Shown here piece after piece: positions 34,831-46,911 of a stretch of 64,000 nt of DNA. Source of the stretch: Manihot esculenta. Taxonomy: Eukaryota; Streptophyta; Magnoliopsida; Malpighiales; Euphorbiaceae. Where the stretch lies: contig NC_035173.2 of assembly GCF_001659605.2 (NCBI RefSeq), forward strand, positions 10,497,065 through 10,561,064, written 5' to 3'. The notes under the pieces are model-generated. The model had not been told where the DNA came from. It saw only the letters and a list, made by a program, of their open reading frames with translations, and ran no database searches. A program made the position numbers and the translations under genes. Numbering within the stretch: position 1 is the stretch's first letter; each line of letters begins with the position of its first letter.

Positions 34831-35721
34831 TTTGATATGTTTTATAGATGATGTCTTTTTTTGTTTAACTTGTAGAACTGAGTACATATTCTACTTAAAA
34901 TAGATATTATTAATGCAATGTTTGACATTTTAAAACACTTTTAATTCTACGTATAATTTTAGTGATTAAGTTGGTAGTTGCTTTTATATAATATAATTGA
35001 TTATGTTTGTGTTGAGATCATGAATATTATTAATGTACAGGTGTAGCATTATGAAAAATAGGCATGTGGTGAAAAAATAAATGATGTTATATATAGCTGA
35101 ATTCTCATATTTACTAACGGATTATCAATAGACCGTCTGTTAGTATCAACAAAAAAAAATTTCTTATTGATCCAATTAGTTGTACTCTATAGTAACGAAA
35201 TAATAAAGGAATAGTGATAGAAATTTCGTTAGTATTTATAGCGGAATTGTGATGGAAATTTTGTTAGTATTTATTACAGAACAATAATAACTATTTAATT
35301 AATATTTGCGACAAAATAATGATTAAATTTAAATTAGTAATATTTTAAAATTAGTTAGCAAAACTGATTACATTTTAATCACTATCGAAACTTTTCGTTG
35401 ATCCGTTACAGACATTAATGGATTTTAAAGCGTCATTGAAAATAAAATTATTAATGAAGTTTTTTACTAATGGATAAATTCTGTTCATAATCGATTAGTA
35501 ATTCGAATTCTGAATGAAATTATATCCTATACTAATAGATTTGTCCGTTATTATATTCTTTACTAATGAATTTATTAGTTATTATATCATTTACTAATAA
35601 ATTTATCCATTACTAAACTGTGAATTTAGTGGAAATAAATTTATTAAAATATCAAAATTATATTTAACTTTCTTATTAATGGATTTATCCATTATTAAAC
35701 TGTGAATTTCTTGTAGCAGTG

Positions 35722-37889
35722 TATAATAAATTTATTAAAATATTAAAATTTAATTTAAAATTATATTTAACGCCTCGAACATAAAAATCCTGAAATAGTA
35801 AAATTATTTCTCAAATTGTTTTTAATCACGTATAACTTATGAACCCTTAAAGCTCCAGAAGGTTTAGAACTTTTTCAACTTAATGGTTTTCTATAATTAT
35901 GAAATATTAATATTATAAATGAGAAATAATTTCATATAGCCAATTGATATAATTGGTACTTTATTAAAAGAGTAACTCTGGATGAAAAATTAAATGGAGG
36001 GATTAATTTATATATAATAAAAGATAAGGGAATAAATTATTTAATTTTAAAACATCATACGGATTAAATTATAGGTTCTACCAAAGTCTACGGACTATAT
36101 TGTCTAAACTTTCAAATTCAGTTTACCCTCTGGCTGCAATTAGTTCAAAAATACTTTCTGCAAATTATATGATTTATGGATTTTGCTATAATTGTGAATT
36201 CGCAAATGATATTTGAAATATTTTATTCAACAATCCTCCCTAAAATTATTATTTTTATTTCGATCCATTTTTTTTATTAATCTTTATAATTCTTTACTCT
36301 TCTATTTTTTATTAACATAAAATTCTTTAGAGTTAGTTAAACTTTAAAGATTAATATGTTGCGCAATTTCTCTAAATGTGCGAATCATGATAAGAGAATT
36401 ATCATTCACACAAAGAATATATCGAGTACTAAATGTTTGATTATGGAGTAGAAAGGAAAACTTACATTTTGATATCTTATTAGTATTTCTAACTTTCTGT
36501 ATAATTTCTTTTTTCTTCAATCAATTCTTTTTTTAGACCTGATACATCATAGATCTAAATTACAAAAGAGTATGTTTCTCTATATAAAAATCACATAGGA
36601 TCTACACATGTATCTTATGCCTATGGTAAACTTAGTGTTGATAAGTTTTTTCCTTCTCTTAATTAATTTTATCATGCGACTCATTAATCATCTTAATAGT
36701 TTGTATGAACTTTTCGTATTTCATTAGTTCTTAAAGATAGAAAACAAATTGCTTCTCTTCTACTCATTTAGCATTCTTCTAGATTTTAATATGGCATTGA
36801 ATATCTTGGTTAGCCAAGTTACTCCAACATAAGACACTTTCATTTGTTTTAACTTCCACAAACTTTGATTCTAATGATGCAGTTGATAATTTTTTTTATC
36901 AAAAAAACATTAAGATTTTCTTAAATATTTATCATTATGATTTCATTAAATACTTAGGTTCCATTTGTTTCACATGAAATATTTTTTAAAAAATTATTTT
37001 TCATATTTTCTGATATTTAAGATAGGAAAATATTTTCTAATATTTGAGATATTCAAAAAATTTAATTAATAAAAAATATTTTTTTGGCTAAAAGAAAAAA
37101 TTAAACCATTTTAGAAAGAATGATTACGTTTTTTAAAAAGATAAACTATATTTTAGGAATCTTATTAAGACGTCTGTATATAATTTTTTTATTATATTTT
37201 ATTTTTTAAATTAAAATTAAATAATAAAAATTAAATTATTTGATTAAAAAATATTTTTTCTGAAAAACATTTTTTACAAAGCAATTTTTACAAAATATAT
37301 ATTTCAAATACAAATTAATTTCTACAAATAAATGAAGTCTTAACCAGCCCTAATCAAAATAGTATTGTCATCTCAGTTTGATCTCACTATGTTTTAACGC
37401 TTATTGATTATTATTTTTAATGCACCTATCTCAATTTAGATCTTTATCTCTCTTTTCTTCTAACTTCTAACCATATTAGCTTGTCCATTCCTTGAATTCC
37501 TAACTTCTAGCATGAATTGGCTAAGGATTTATCATGAGCCTGGTTAATAGGGTAGAAATATTTGTGTAAAATTAATTATTTTTTTTAAATAAACTGTTAG
37601 TTAATACCAATTTTTTAGGATTCACTCATTCATGATACTGCATAATTTATCGTGGTCTAACTTTTGAATATACATATTATATATTTCTTGTATCGAGTTT
37701 TATGTTTCATAAATATTTTTTTCTTTTTAATTATTGTCTTACATAATTTAACTATAATCATAGATAAAAAATAATAATTTCAAACTCGTTACATTTGCGT
37801 TTGCAGCTAAATATAAGATAGTGATTTAATTATTTTTGCATAGTAAATAAAAAATGTAATGTAAACCGATTACTGAATAGCCAGGCACC
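35722..37889. other. AT-rich spacer with the duplicated left flank of the UBL pair
   Basis: No gene called. 36687-36860 is similar to 28542-28690 (TAGTTTGTATGA, TTTCATTAGTTCTTAAAGATA, GGTTAGCCAAGTTACTC), showing that the duplication includes more than 400 bp upstream of the UBL coding region. 36955-37300 is an AT-rich repeat type (AAATATTTTTT blocks) also seen near 31190-31440 and 42705-42860. Confidence 0.5.
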
Positions 37890-38379
37890 ACGGAAGAAGA
37901 ACAAGTAACATTCCCAATTGATGGAGAAGCAGAAGTGAAGCTCTTAATTTCAATCCCAACTAGCTCAACCATAGAGCAACTCAAAGAGAAGATAAAGGAA
38001 CAGATAGATATTCCACTCCCAACAAACACTTCTCTACAACAACACAAGCTTGTCTGATTCTTGCACCATCAAGGAATATAAATTTTGTTCTCCAATTGTT
38101 GGAGTTGGTCTTGATGCTTCAGCTGCTCCAAAGGAAATCAATGTGAATGTCGCAGTCACTTGCCCAGCTTTCATAATCAGTGTCATTGTTAACCCTAATA
38201 AGGAAACTGTGATAGATTTGAAGCAGAAAGTTGGTGAGCTTTGGGGCATTGAGACTAAGGATATTACTCTTTGGAGGCTTCATAGGAAAATGCAAGACCA
38301 TCTTCCCTTGTACAGGTACTATATCAATGAGGACTCAGATGTTCAGTTCACTAGGACTAGATAACCTCTTAGCTTCTGA
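37890..38379 (+). pseudogene. Broken second copy of the two-domain UBL gene
   Basis: Collinear with 28968-29459. The start codon position reads ACG (37890-37892) instead of ATG. A two-base loss around 38010-38030 (after the ...KEQIDIP codons) shifts the frame, so a TGA falls at 38057-38059 in the original frame. From 38050 the second domain is readable in the new frame (INVNVAVTCPAF, LKQKVGELWGIETKDITLWR) to a TAA at 38362-38364, five codons before the stop used by the first copy. Three independent lesions show this copy is dead, while the neighbouring three-domain gene copy remains intact. Confidence 0.87.
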
Positions 38380-38895
38380 TTGGAGGATGAATTACCATCA
38401 AATCTGTGTTTTTCTCAAAATTAACTCTTTAGTTTATTTTTCTAAATTAGGAAATTAAATGTTCTTATATTTTATGAGACTAAACTGATCATTAGTTTTT
38501 TTTTTCTAAGAAAATGTTAGTATATTTATTTTATACTTGAATAATTATATTGTTTTTATAATTTTAACCATAGTACATATAAATTTAAATATATATACTA
38601 TTCAATTCTTTTAATCAAGATTAAAAAAAATTATAAACGTTCCATTTGACAAAAAAAAAAGTTAAAAATTTTAATTTATAATTAATTTTAACAAACACAG
38701 AGACCTAATAGTAATTTATTCATATAAATATGAAATGAGATACTACTACATCAATGAGGTTCTCAGAAAGGACAATTATTTATATGAATTAATTATCTGC
38801 TAACTATATTTATAAATTTAACCCAAATTCAAGATTCCATAAACATCATACTCTCAAGAACCACTAAGCTAATACTTGTTAGTATGCTGCTAAAT

Positions 38896-39729
38896 TCAAG
38901 GTTCCGTTACTGTCCCCTTGAACACATAAAGAGAGTGTCCATTCTCCACGCCATGCCACCGAAGGCTACGATTATCTTCCATGACCTGCTGCTTGTAAAT
39001 GAAAAAATAGTCATCTTCTGGAAGAATTTTTCTGCTCAAAAGAAGACTCCTTAGGTCATTAACAGTGTTAGAATCCTTCATCTCCAAAGGAATGCTCGCT
39101 TCAGTAAGAAAAGCAGAACAAGTTTTCACCACAATGTTCAGCTTTCCCGTTGGAGGATTCATAGGAAGATTATCCCTCATTACAGGATTCACAGTCTTAA
39201 GAAACATAACGATTTCAGAGAATTCACTAATACCATACTCGCTGAGATTGCGAGAATCTTCATCTAATTCTACCCCAGAAAAGGAAAGAGACATTGTTTC
39301 GATTGGTGTGCTCTCAACGGCGTGGATTTTTTCTTTCAAGCTACTCACAGTGTCTGTTGTATCAACCTCTATGTTAATCTGTTTAGCTAAAAATTTTACT
39401 GTGATTTGAAGCTTTCCACTGAGGTTGTTGAATGATGGAGGAGTCACTGGCTTGATTGTGAGATCAATCTTTGTGCCTTCAGTGACAATGGGGTAATCTT
39501 CCATGTCTAGTCCATCGACCAATTCCCAGCCAAGGACTGAGAGAATTTGTTCAGACACTGGAACGCCTAGGAGGTCCTCAATCTTTGCTTTGATTTCAAG
39601 AACAGGTTCTTGAGGACCAACTTCCATGCGAAATTGTCTTGCCCTATCTACAATGGTGACCTTCATCTTGTCTCTGAAAGAAGGTGAAAGATGATCAGCA
39701 AGAATGGGAATTAAGGAAGACAAAATCAT
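38896..39729 (-). CDS. Second copy of the three-domain UBL gene (277 aa)
   Basis: Same plan as the product of 29849-30673: UBL folds at about residues 22-94, 106-178 and 195-272, with conserved stretches such as LGWELVDGLDMEDYPIVTEG and EMKDS-TVNDLRSLLLSRKI. It differs by scattered substitutions (roughly one in eight residues) and by a gain of about five residues in the linker before domain three (NPVMRDNLPMNPPTGK). No stop or frameshift. No Gly-Gly end. Met22 (KMKVTIV) is again a possible start. Partner two-domain gene is dead, so any function here does not need the convergent neighbour. Expression unknown. Confidence 0.75.
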   Translation of the reverse strand: MILSSLIPILADHLSPSFRDKMKVTIVDRARQFRMEVGPQEPVLEIKAKIEDLLGVPVSEQILSVLGWELVDGLDMEDYPIVTEGTKIDLTIKPVTPPSFNNLSGKLQITVKFLAKQINIEVDTTDTVSSLKEKIHAVESTPIETMSLSFSGVELDEDSRNLSEYGISEFSEIVMFLKTVNPVMRDNLPMNPPTGKLNIVVKTCSAFLTEASIPLEMKDSNTVNDLRSLLLSRKILPEDDYFFIYKQQVMEDNRSLRWHGVENGHSLYVFKGTVTEP

Positions 39730-39956
39730 GTTGGAGAAATGATATTTGAATGGTTAAATTCAGCCAGGAAGCATTCTGTTCGTGGTTGGAAGCATGAATA
39801 GTTTCAGAAAAAAAAAAAGCATGAATAGTTCATGAATACAACATTTTATTCCTTGGAAAAATAGGAGAAAAATATAGATCTTTAATTCATGTATACTGGG
39901 AAGTTTTTGTCTACACCAAGGTGTACGTCCAACCAATCGACAGCCTTCTACATGTC

Positions 39957-40060
39957 TTTCTGCTCAAAAGAAAACTCCTTAGATCATTAACAGTGCTAGA
40001 ATCCTTCATCTCCAGAGGAATGCTCGCTGCATTAAGCAAAGAAGAAGTTTTCACCACAAC
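39957..40060 (-). pseudogene. Third, partial copy of the three-domain UBL gene
   Basis: About 100 bp matches the domain-three coding region (29990-30092) almost base for base, with a three-base loss (LSKEEV versus LSKAEEV in the complementary reading). Just left of it, 39899-39930 matches the upstream promoter region (GTCTACACCAAG), so upstream DNA and internal coding DNA are joined directly. A deletion derivative of another tandem copy. Confidence 0.8.
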
Positions 40061-43000
40061 TTTGTTTTTTCAGTATGATATAATTTTCTTAAACCATGAT
40101 AAATAAAACTAAAAGAATTTATATATATCTTTTTATAAATTTAAATTAAAAAAAATTAACCAAAAACATTTAAGCATAAATCGTAGTAAGAATTTTAAAT
40201 TTTGAACCTATTATATAATATCTCAACATTATTCCAATGATCTAATTAATATTTTAATATATTTTTATAAAATGTATAAATTTATTGATAATATTTATTT
40301 CAATTATTTAATATTTAAAAATATTTGTTAATAATTTATTTCACATTTAATTATTATTATTACTATTATTATTACTATTATTAAAATTATTGGATATTTT
40401 ATTATCATCTTTTAATAAATAAGATGGCATTGTTAATTATTTTTGTTAATTTGAACTAATAAATTTAAATTATAATTAAATTGGATAACTAATAAATCTA
40501 ATTTATTATTATTATTTAGCGATAATAATATTTTATGTGAAAAATGGAGAGACTAAATTTTAAACTATTAATACTTTTAATAATAAATATTAGATATCAA
40601 GTTAAGTAATTCCTAACATTTATAAATTTTATTTAAAATTTAATTCAAATAAAATATGTTGAGCCCAAGTATTTTAATCATTATTTTGATATTAATAAAT
40701 ATTTATGTATTAATTAATTTTAAAAGTGTTTGTGTGAATTTTTAGATCACTACTTTAAATAAATGAAATTGTTTTAATTTTAAAAATAAAAAATATCAAA
40801 AATTGGAAGTATACTATAAGAAATGGAGTAAAATATAATTTTTAGTTTATATGAATTTCAATTAATTCATTATACTGGCTCTTTTATATTTTAAATTTTA
40901 AAATTTATAAATATAACTAATTTTTAAGAAATTATTTTTAGGGATTAAAATAAAATTTAGTATATAGAGTCTTTCTTAAGATACATTTTATTAAATAAGA
41001 TATTTCAAATAATAGGCTATAATATTCAAATAAAATAAAAATTTATAATTTATAATTTATTGATAAGATTATATTATTGATCTTAAAATAAATAGAAATT
41101 CTGAGAAAAAAAACGAATTTCATTGTGATTTGAAAATAAAATTACATCAAGAAAAGACTAAAAAAAATTATATTATCACTTAAAAAATTAAAAATTAATT
41201 TTAATAATTTAAAAATATAATTATTCTCTCATTGTTATATTAAAGAATTAACATATTATTAAAAGTAAAATAATATATGATACTATTTATTATTTTACTT
41301 ATTAATATATATCATTTATATTTTTATATTAAAATGATATTTAAAAAGTGGCTTTGAAAAAATTTCATAGTCTAAAATTAAAATTTTTTTAAGTTGGATC
41401 AAATATTTTTTATTTTGAAATTAACAAATTTTAAGTTTTTTAGTTCCTTCTATAGTTATTAATTGTTCAATATTATATTCATTAAATTAATATTTTTATT
41501 TTTAATTAAAATTTACAAAGTTTTTATTTTGAAATAATTTTTATAAAAAAATCTAAAATCTTTAAAAATTAGAATCTAACATTTTAATTTAAACGGTTTT
41601 AACTTTCTAATAAAATTTTGTTTTTTTAAGTATGATAACAATTTTTTTTTTAATTCGTGATAAATGAAACTAAAAATTTAAAAACATATTAATAAATTGT
41701 AAAAACTTTTTTAAATCGATAATTATTGATAGAAATTTAAATAAGGAAATATTTAACTAGCCACTTCAACTGAAGATTTTTTAATTAATAATAATTTTTA
41801 ACCAATCAAAATAAATAAAAAAAAGAATTTAACTATTGACATTTTGAACATTCCTATTATTTCTCTTCTTCTTTCCACATTTATATATATATATTATTAA
41901 TTATTATAAATTATAGAAAACTATACAATTTCTGTAAAATTTAATTTATTTTTGTAATAAAGCCAAAAGTAACCGTAAAATCCACCTTAATTTTCTAAAA
42001 TCTTTTATCATTTAATATTTACTTGTTTTTAATTTTGTAAAAACACAAAAAATATATAAATCTTGTTACCAAAGAGACCCTAAACAATAGAAAGTCAAAA
42101 ATCCAAAGAAAATTTTAAAAATTAAAAAAAAAAAAATCAAAGGAGCAAACCAAACCATTCAATATCTTAACTTTTTTTTTTTTTTGAACCATTCTAATGA
42201 GTATCAACATTAATGAAAAATTAGATTAATTGAAAATATTGTTATATTTTTTTAAAAATTTCCTTAAATTCATATAAATTCCTAAATATTTTAAATTTTA
42301 TAAAATTTAGGCATGATTTCGGATATCATTAAACTTTTTAGTGAAAACTATAATTAATCTATGCATGATTTGTTTCAACTTACCATTCGACCCAAATGGT
42401 GATATGAGAACCTCATGATTATCCCGTTAACAAACCTATTAATTATTTTTTTTAAAAAAAAAACCTAGTAATTAATTTATTGGGTGTCCAACTGTGAAAA
42501 AAAATTGGCATGCACTCGCTTACTGTGTAGGCTGTAACTGTAATTACACATTCCCATATTTGAGTATATTTATGGGAAAATTTTATTTAAATCAGTTATA
42601 TCTAAATTCATGAACTAAAATGGTAGTGGAGCAAACATTATACAATAAGTTCATATAAATTTAATATAAATAAAAATTATCCTAATTTATAATGCTTCTA
42701 AGGTTTGGTTTGCAATTTGTATAAAAAAAATATGAAAAATATTTTTTAAAAAATTATTATTTGACTGTAATTTAAAAAATAAAATATATTTTATAATAGA
42801 ATTAATAAATCCTTAGAATTTAAAAAATAATTTTTAAGAAAAAAGTTATTTCCTTTAAAAATAATTGATTGTTCGAAATAAAGTTATGTTATGATTTATT
42901 AATTCTGTAAAAAGGAAAATGTGAGGTTGTTGGCGCTTACAGTAACCACTTCGACACTCAAGTCAATAAATTGAAAAATGAGGTGAATATAAGCGATTGT

Positions 43001-43883
43001 TTAAAATTCAAGAGTAGTTGTGTAAAAATTGCGTATCTTTATTTTTGTAGTCCTTAGCTTTTATACTGTAAGAAGATGAAATTAATTATAGTATTTCTTG
43101 AAAATTTGACATCATTATACTGTAAGAAGATAGAATTAATTATAACATTTTCTGAAAATCCGGCTAGTGTCGGCTAATTAATGAGAGATCTTACCGGCTA
43201 ATTGATCGATGATTCCATAATTATAAGTGTAACGGAGATCTACTTGATCGTACATGCTAACAGTAATTTTATATGAAGACTCGACTTATTCAAGAGAGGG
43301 CGAGTCTTTATGAAGAACCGGATACTACGGTATCTAGATCCTCCTTTCCATGGGTGAAACTGAGTGTCGACTCATCAAGCCTTTGCCACGTGACCCTGTC
43401 TTATGGTGACAGCTCATGACTTACTTCAAGCGATTGTTGTGTAACATCAGAGGTCCCTCCACTGGTTTTCGATTCTTCATATTCAAAAGTGACAATTGTC
43501 TTTACAATTTGGGGCACGTGGCCTGTTTAGATTGGTTTTCCATGCTCGCGTCGTTTTGCCTACTCCTGCCCATAGATGACGATTGCCCTATTTTCAATGA
43601 GGAATCTTTCCTTCTATACTTTTCATCGTTATTTTCATTAAGTGCTTACATGCTAGATACTTGACCATAACTCTCGTCCGACTATAGCTAAGTAATAATT
43701 TCTAAAAAATTGCTAAGGGATTAAACCTAGATAAAAGAGAACTTGGTAATTATTGCATTTGCCAGAAAGTGACTAAACAAGCTTGCTAACCAGACCTATC
43801 ACCCAATCCCTGGTCTAACTAGTGGCAATAAAATAGCTTTGAAAAATTCGTAGAAATGGATAAACATCCGAACATGTGACCTG
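40061..43883. other. Long AT-rich gene-free spacer
   Basis: Dominated by A/T homopolymers and ATT runs (40345-40385 (ATT)n-like). Between 42130 and 42200 a long A-run and T-run lie close. From about 42900 base composition becomes more balanced; the frame at 43416-43664 has no recognisable motif. No RNA gene recognised. Confidence 0.5.
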
Positions 43884-44345
43884 GCAGTTACCAATCGGTT
43901 ACCCGTCTTGTGGCGCTTTTCAGCAGAAATTTATTTTAGTCTTTTAGGATTAACACCCGAAAACTCACCTGGCGGTTATCCGCCTTGTGATTTTTTTCAG
44001 TTGAAATTTACCTTGGTCTTTTAGGATTAATACCCGAAAATTCATCTAGCAATTACCTGTCTTATGGCTCTTTCCGGCAGAAATTTGCCTTGGTCTTTTC
44101 GGATTAATATCCAAATACTCGCCTGAAGGTTACCCGTCTTGTGGTTTTTTCTAGCAGAAATTTCTTTAATCTTTTGGGATTAACACTCGAAGACTTCCCT
44201 GGCGGTTATCCGTCTTGTGACTCTTTCTGGCAGAAATTTACCTTAGTCTTTTGGGATTAACACTGGAAGACTCGCTTGACGGTTATCCGTCTTATGGCTC
44301 TTACTGGTAGAAAATTTCCTTAGTCTTTTGGGACTAATCACTCGG
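43884..44345. repeat. Degenerate tandem array, six units of 76-77 bp
   Basis: The word GTCTTTT(A/G)GGATTAACAC recurs at 43939, 44016, 44093, 44169 (as ATCTTTT), 44246 and 44323, that is every 76-77 bp. Each unit also has GGTTATCCGTCTTGTGGCTC-like and GGCAGAAATTTACCTT blocks. Units differ at 10-25% of positions. Confidence 0.9.
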
Positions 44346-44560
44346 TCATGTGGTCCGACAAATACCCATCTCGTGGCTTGGACATGTGATGTCTTAGAAA
44401 CTTTTGGCGAAACGGGACTAACACTCGGTCTCATAATCTAGCTAACAGTCACCTTAAGGCCTGGGCATAAAATGCCTTTAGAAACTTCTTGTGAAGCAGG
44501 ACTAAAACCCGATCTCGTGGCCTGACTAACACTCGCCTTATGGCTTGGACATACAATACC
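44346..44560. repeat. Second tandem unit type, about 83 bp, cut by element C
   Basis: Two and a half units sharing GGCTTGGACATGTGATGTC/GGCCTGGGCATAAAATGCC, TTAGAAACTT, GGGACTAACACTCGGTCTC and TAGCTAACAGTCACCTTA-like blocks. The last unit breaks off in ATACAATACC at the edge of the element C LTR. Related in wording to the 77 bp array, so probably a higher-order variant of one repeat. Confidence 0.7.
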
Positions 44561-46832
44561 TGTAACGACCCCAAAACGGACCGTCACCGGCGCTAGGATT
44601 CAGGTCGGCTTAAGGCCGCCAGAACCCGTAGCAAGCCTGCTATACTCTCTGTGTACCTGTAAATCTCATACATGATCATACATTTTCTGTGAAAATAAAA
44701 ACTCTTTTCTGAACCATGGCTTAACCTGTGCATGCACTATCTCTGTACTCTGTACTCTGTACCCCTGACTAGAGCTTGCTCTAGGTGGGTTATCTCACAC
44801 CTGTTAAGCCTGGTTTTTCACATACTCTGTAAAACATATATATATATACAGATCATGTACTCAACAAAAGATTTACAACACAAACATCACTAAGTCAAGC
44901 ACAAGTCTATCTTTATACACAACTGTTACATCTCTTTAATTTTACATGTCCACTCTAAGCTATCACAAAGCTCTTCTCTTATCTTGAACTTTGTTGGACT
45001 TCCCCTGTACACTGTACACCGAACATTGAACCTGCAAAACTGGGGTTAAGGGAGTGGGATGAGCTCTATAGCCCAGTGAGTAGAACAGTAAAACAAGTCA
45101 TTAAAACATGATCTAATGGAATGCATCATAACACAGAAAATCCACATCAAGGGTAAACCTGTCACCATATAGTCTCAGTAACTCTGCCGTGCCAGGGTGT
45201 AGAATCGAGCACCTGGTCTTCCTGTCTATATGTATACCTGTATATAACACTTGTACTTACCATTGCCAGGGCGTAATCAAAGGCTCCTGGTCTTTACTAT
45301 ACCTGCCAGGGCGTAGTCAAAGGCTCCTGGTCTTAACTATACCTGCCAGGGCGTAGTCAAAGGCTCCTGGTCTTAACTCAGAGACTATTGGATCATTCAA
45401 CATTCACCCACATCAACAATTAACTATGCAATGCAATATATTCGTGGATTCTAATGCAATCAACCTATTGCATAATCATGATGCATGAGATATGCTAAAA
45501 TCATTCCATTGCTTAATTAAAAGGATTAAGTTTAGTTCCACTCACCTCTGACTATCTGAACTGACTGACTCTGCAGGCTCTGTAAACTCTGGAGCAGTAC
45601 TCACTGCTGCTCTCTCTGGTGCCTCTGGTCTGTGTAAGCATAGAAAGACTCAAATGAGGGACCAAACTAGCTTAAGAATAACTCTATGAAACTCCCCAAG
45701 AATCCCCTTAATCTTACCCTAAAACTCATGCAAAGCATGCAAAAGAAAAGCTGGACAGAACACTTTCGGCGGCAGGTTCGGCGGCCGAAAGTCCTCTCCA
45801 GAGACGAAACTCAAGCACCTTCGGCGGCCGAACCTCAACTTTCGGCAGCCAAACCCTTTCGGGGGCTAGTTTCGGGGGCTGAAAGGCACTCCAGAGATGA
45901 AAGTCTCTAACCTTCGGCGGCACCTTCGGCGGCCAAACTTCCCTCCAGAGCCGAAAGTCTTAAAGCTCGGGGGCAAGCTTGGGCAGCCGAAGTCACCTCC
46001 TCAGGGGTTCGGCGGCCGAATGTACCTTCGGCGGCCGAACCTGAGTTCATCAGCAGGGCAGAAACTTGCCCTGCCTCTCGCCAAATGCACAAAACTCCTC
46101 CAAACTCAAACACCTCACTTCCTCAACTTGCATACACCTAAATATATGCTCAAAGGGGTCAAAAACTACCTAAAAATTCCAACAAACACATAACACATAA
46201 ACAAGCTTTCTCACAAAATTATCAAAAACTCTCTTTTTAACCTATTCATGCAACTCTCCCCCAAAACCTCAAAAATCTTCCATAAAACATGAAAACAAGC
46301 TCGGGATCTTCACTTACCTCTTGAAATCAAGTAGATGAATGATCCTAACGTGGAGTTTTGAAGCAACTCTCCTTCAAACTCTCCAAAATTCACAATTTTG
46401 CGTTTTTAGCTTAAAACGTTCAAAATAACATAAAACTCAATCAAATCTTTGCAAACTTGGATGAAAACATGAAAGAATGCTAAAAAAGGACAGGGTCTCA
46501 CCTCAGAAAGTGAAAGAAACGGCGAAGCTTATCCTTTCAACCGACTGAGGGCCGTTTTATAGGTGGCTGGCCAGACCACCTTCGGCGGCCAAACGTGAAA
46601 CCGAAAGTCATGCATGTTCGGCGGCCGAAAGCCATGCACCTTCGGCGGCCGAACCTGGCTTTTCTGCCTTGGTTCATTTCTCTTTAAAACTCATTGCATT
46701 TTCACTGTAAAACATTAAAACATTCCAAATTACTTTAGAAAAACATAAATCTTACCCTTCTAGAGAATCCCGACATCCCGGATTCCACCGGACGACAGGA
46801 ATTCCGATGCCGGACTCTAGCCGGGTATTACA
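44561..46832 (-). repeat. 3' LTR of chromovirus C
   Basis: 2272 bp, TGTAACGACC...GGGTATTACA. Contains a three-copy tandem unit (GCCAGGGCGTAGTCAAAGGC type, about 45250-45376), two clusters of TTCGGCGGCCGAA words (45760-46045 and 46575-46650) and a minus-strand TATAAAAC near 46560. Confidence 0.94.
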
Positions 46833-46845
46833 TTCTCCCCCCCTT
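46833..46845 (-). promoter_or_regulatory. Polypurine tract of element C
   Basis: Minus-strand AAGGGGGGGAGAA directly abuts the 3' LTR, the place where plus-strand DNA synthesis is primed. Confidence 0.92.
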
Positions 46846-46911
46846 AAGAACATTCGTCCTCGGATGTTCCTAAAACAAACAATTAAACACATAAAAAGGA
46901 GGAAACTAACT

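Larger units (their letters stand above)
31643..35721 (+). mobile_element. Non-autonomous CACTA transposon with captured gene pieces
   Basis: 4079 bp. Left end CACTACTAAAAAAATT; right end in reverse complement CACTGCTACAAGAAATT, so both termini start CACT and share the next A-rich block. The 3 bp before the left end are TAA and after the right end TAT, a near match to the 3 bp duplication of CACTA elements. Subterminal regions are full of TTAGTAACGGA/TCCATTAGT-type words (31660-31720; 35100-35700). No TNPD-type transposase frame is visible. Internally it holds a V-ATPase proteolipid gene fragment, a second exon-like segment and a remnant that may be a TNPA-like 3' exon. It lies between the two copies of the UBL pair. 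Confidence 0.82.

Noticed and set aside
43416..43664. 82-codon frame with balanced composition
   Set aside because: No motif or homologue recognised; the flanking DNA looks like repeat-derived sequence next to the 77 bp array.
45250..45376. CRISPR-like short direct repeats
   Set aside because: Units are contiguous, without unique spacers, and lie in a plant LTR; they are a minisatellite.
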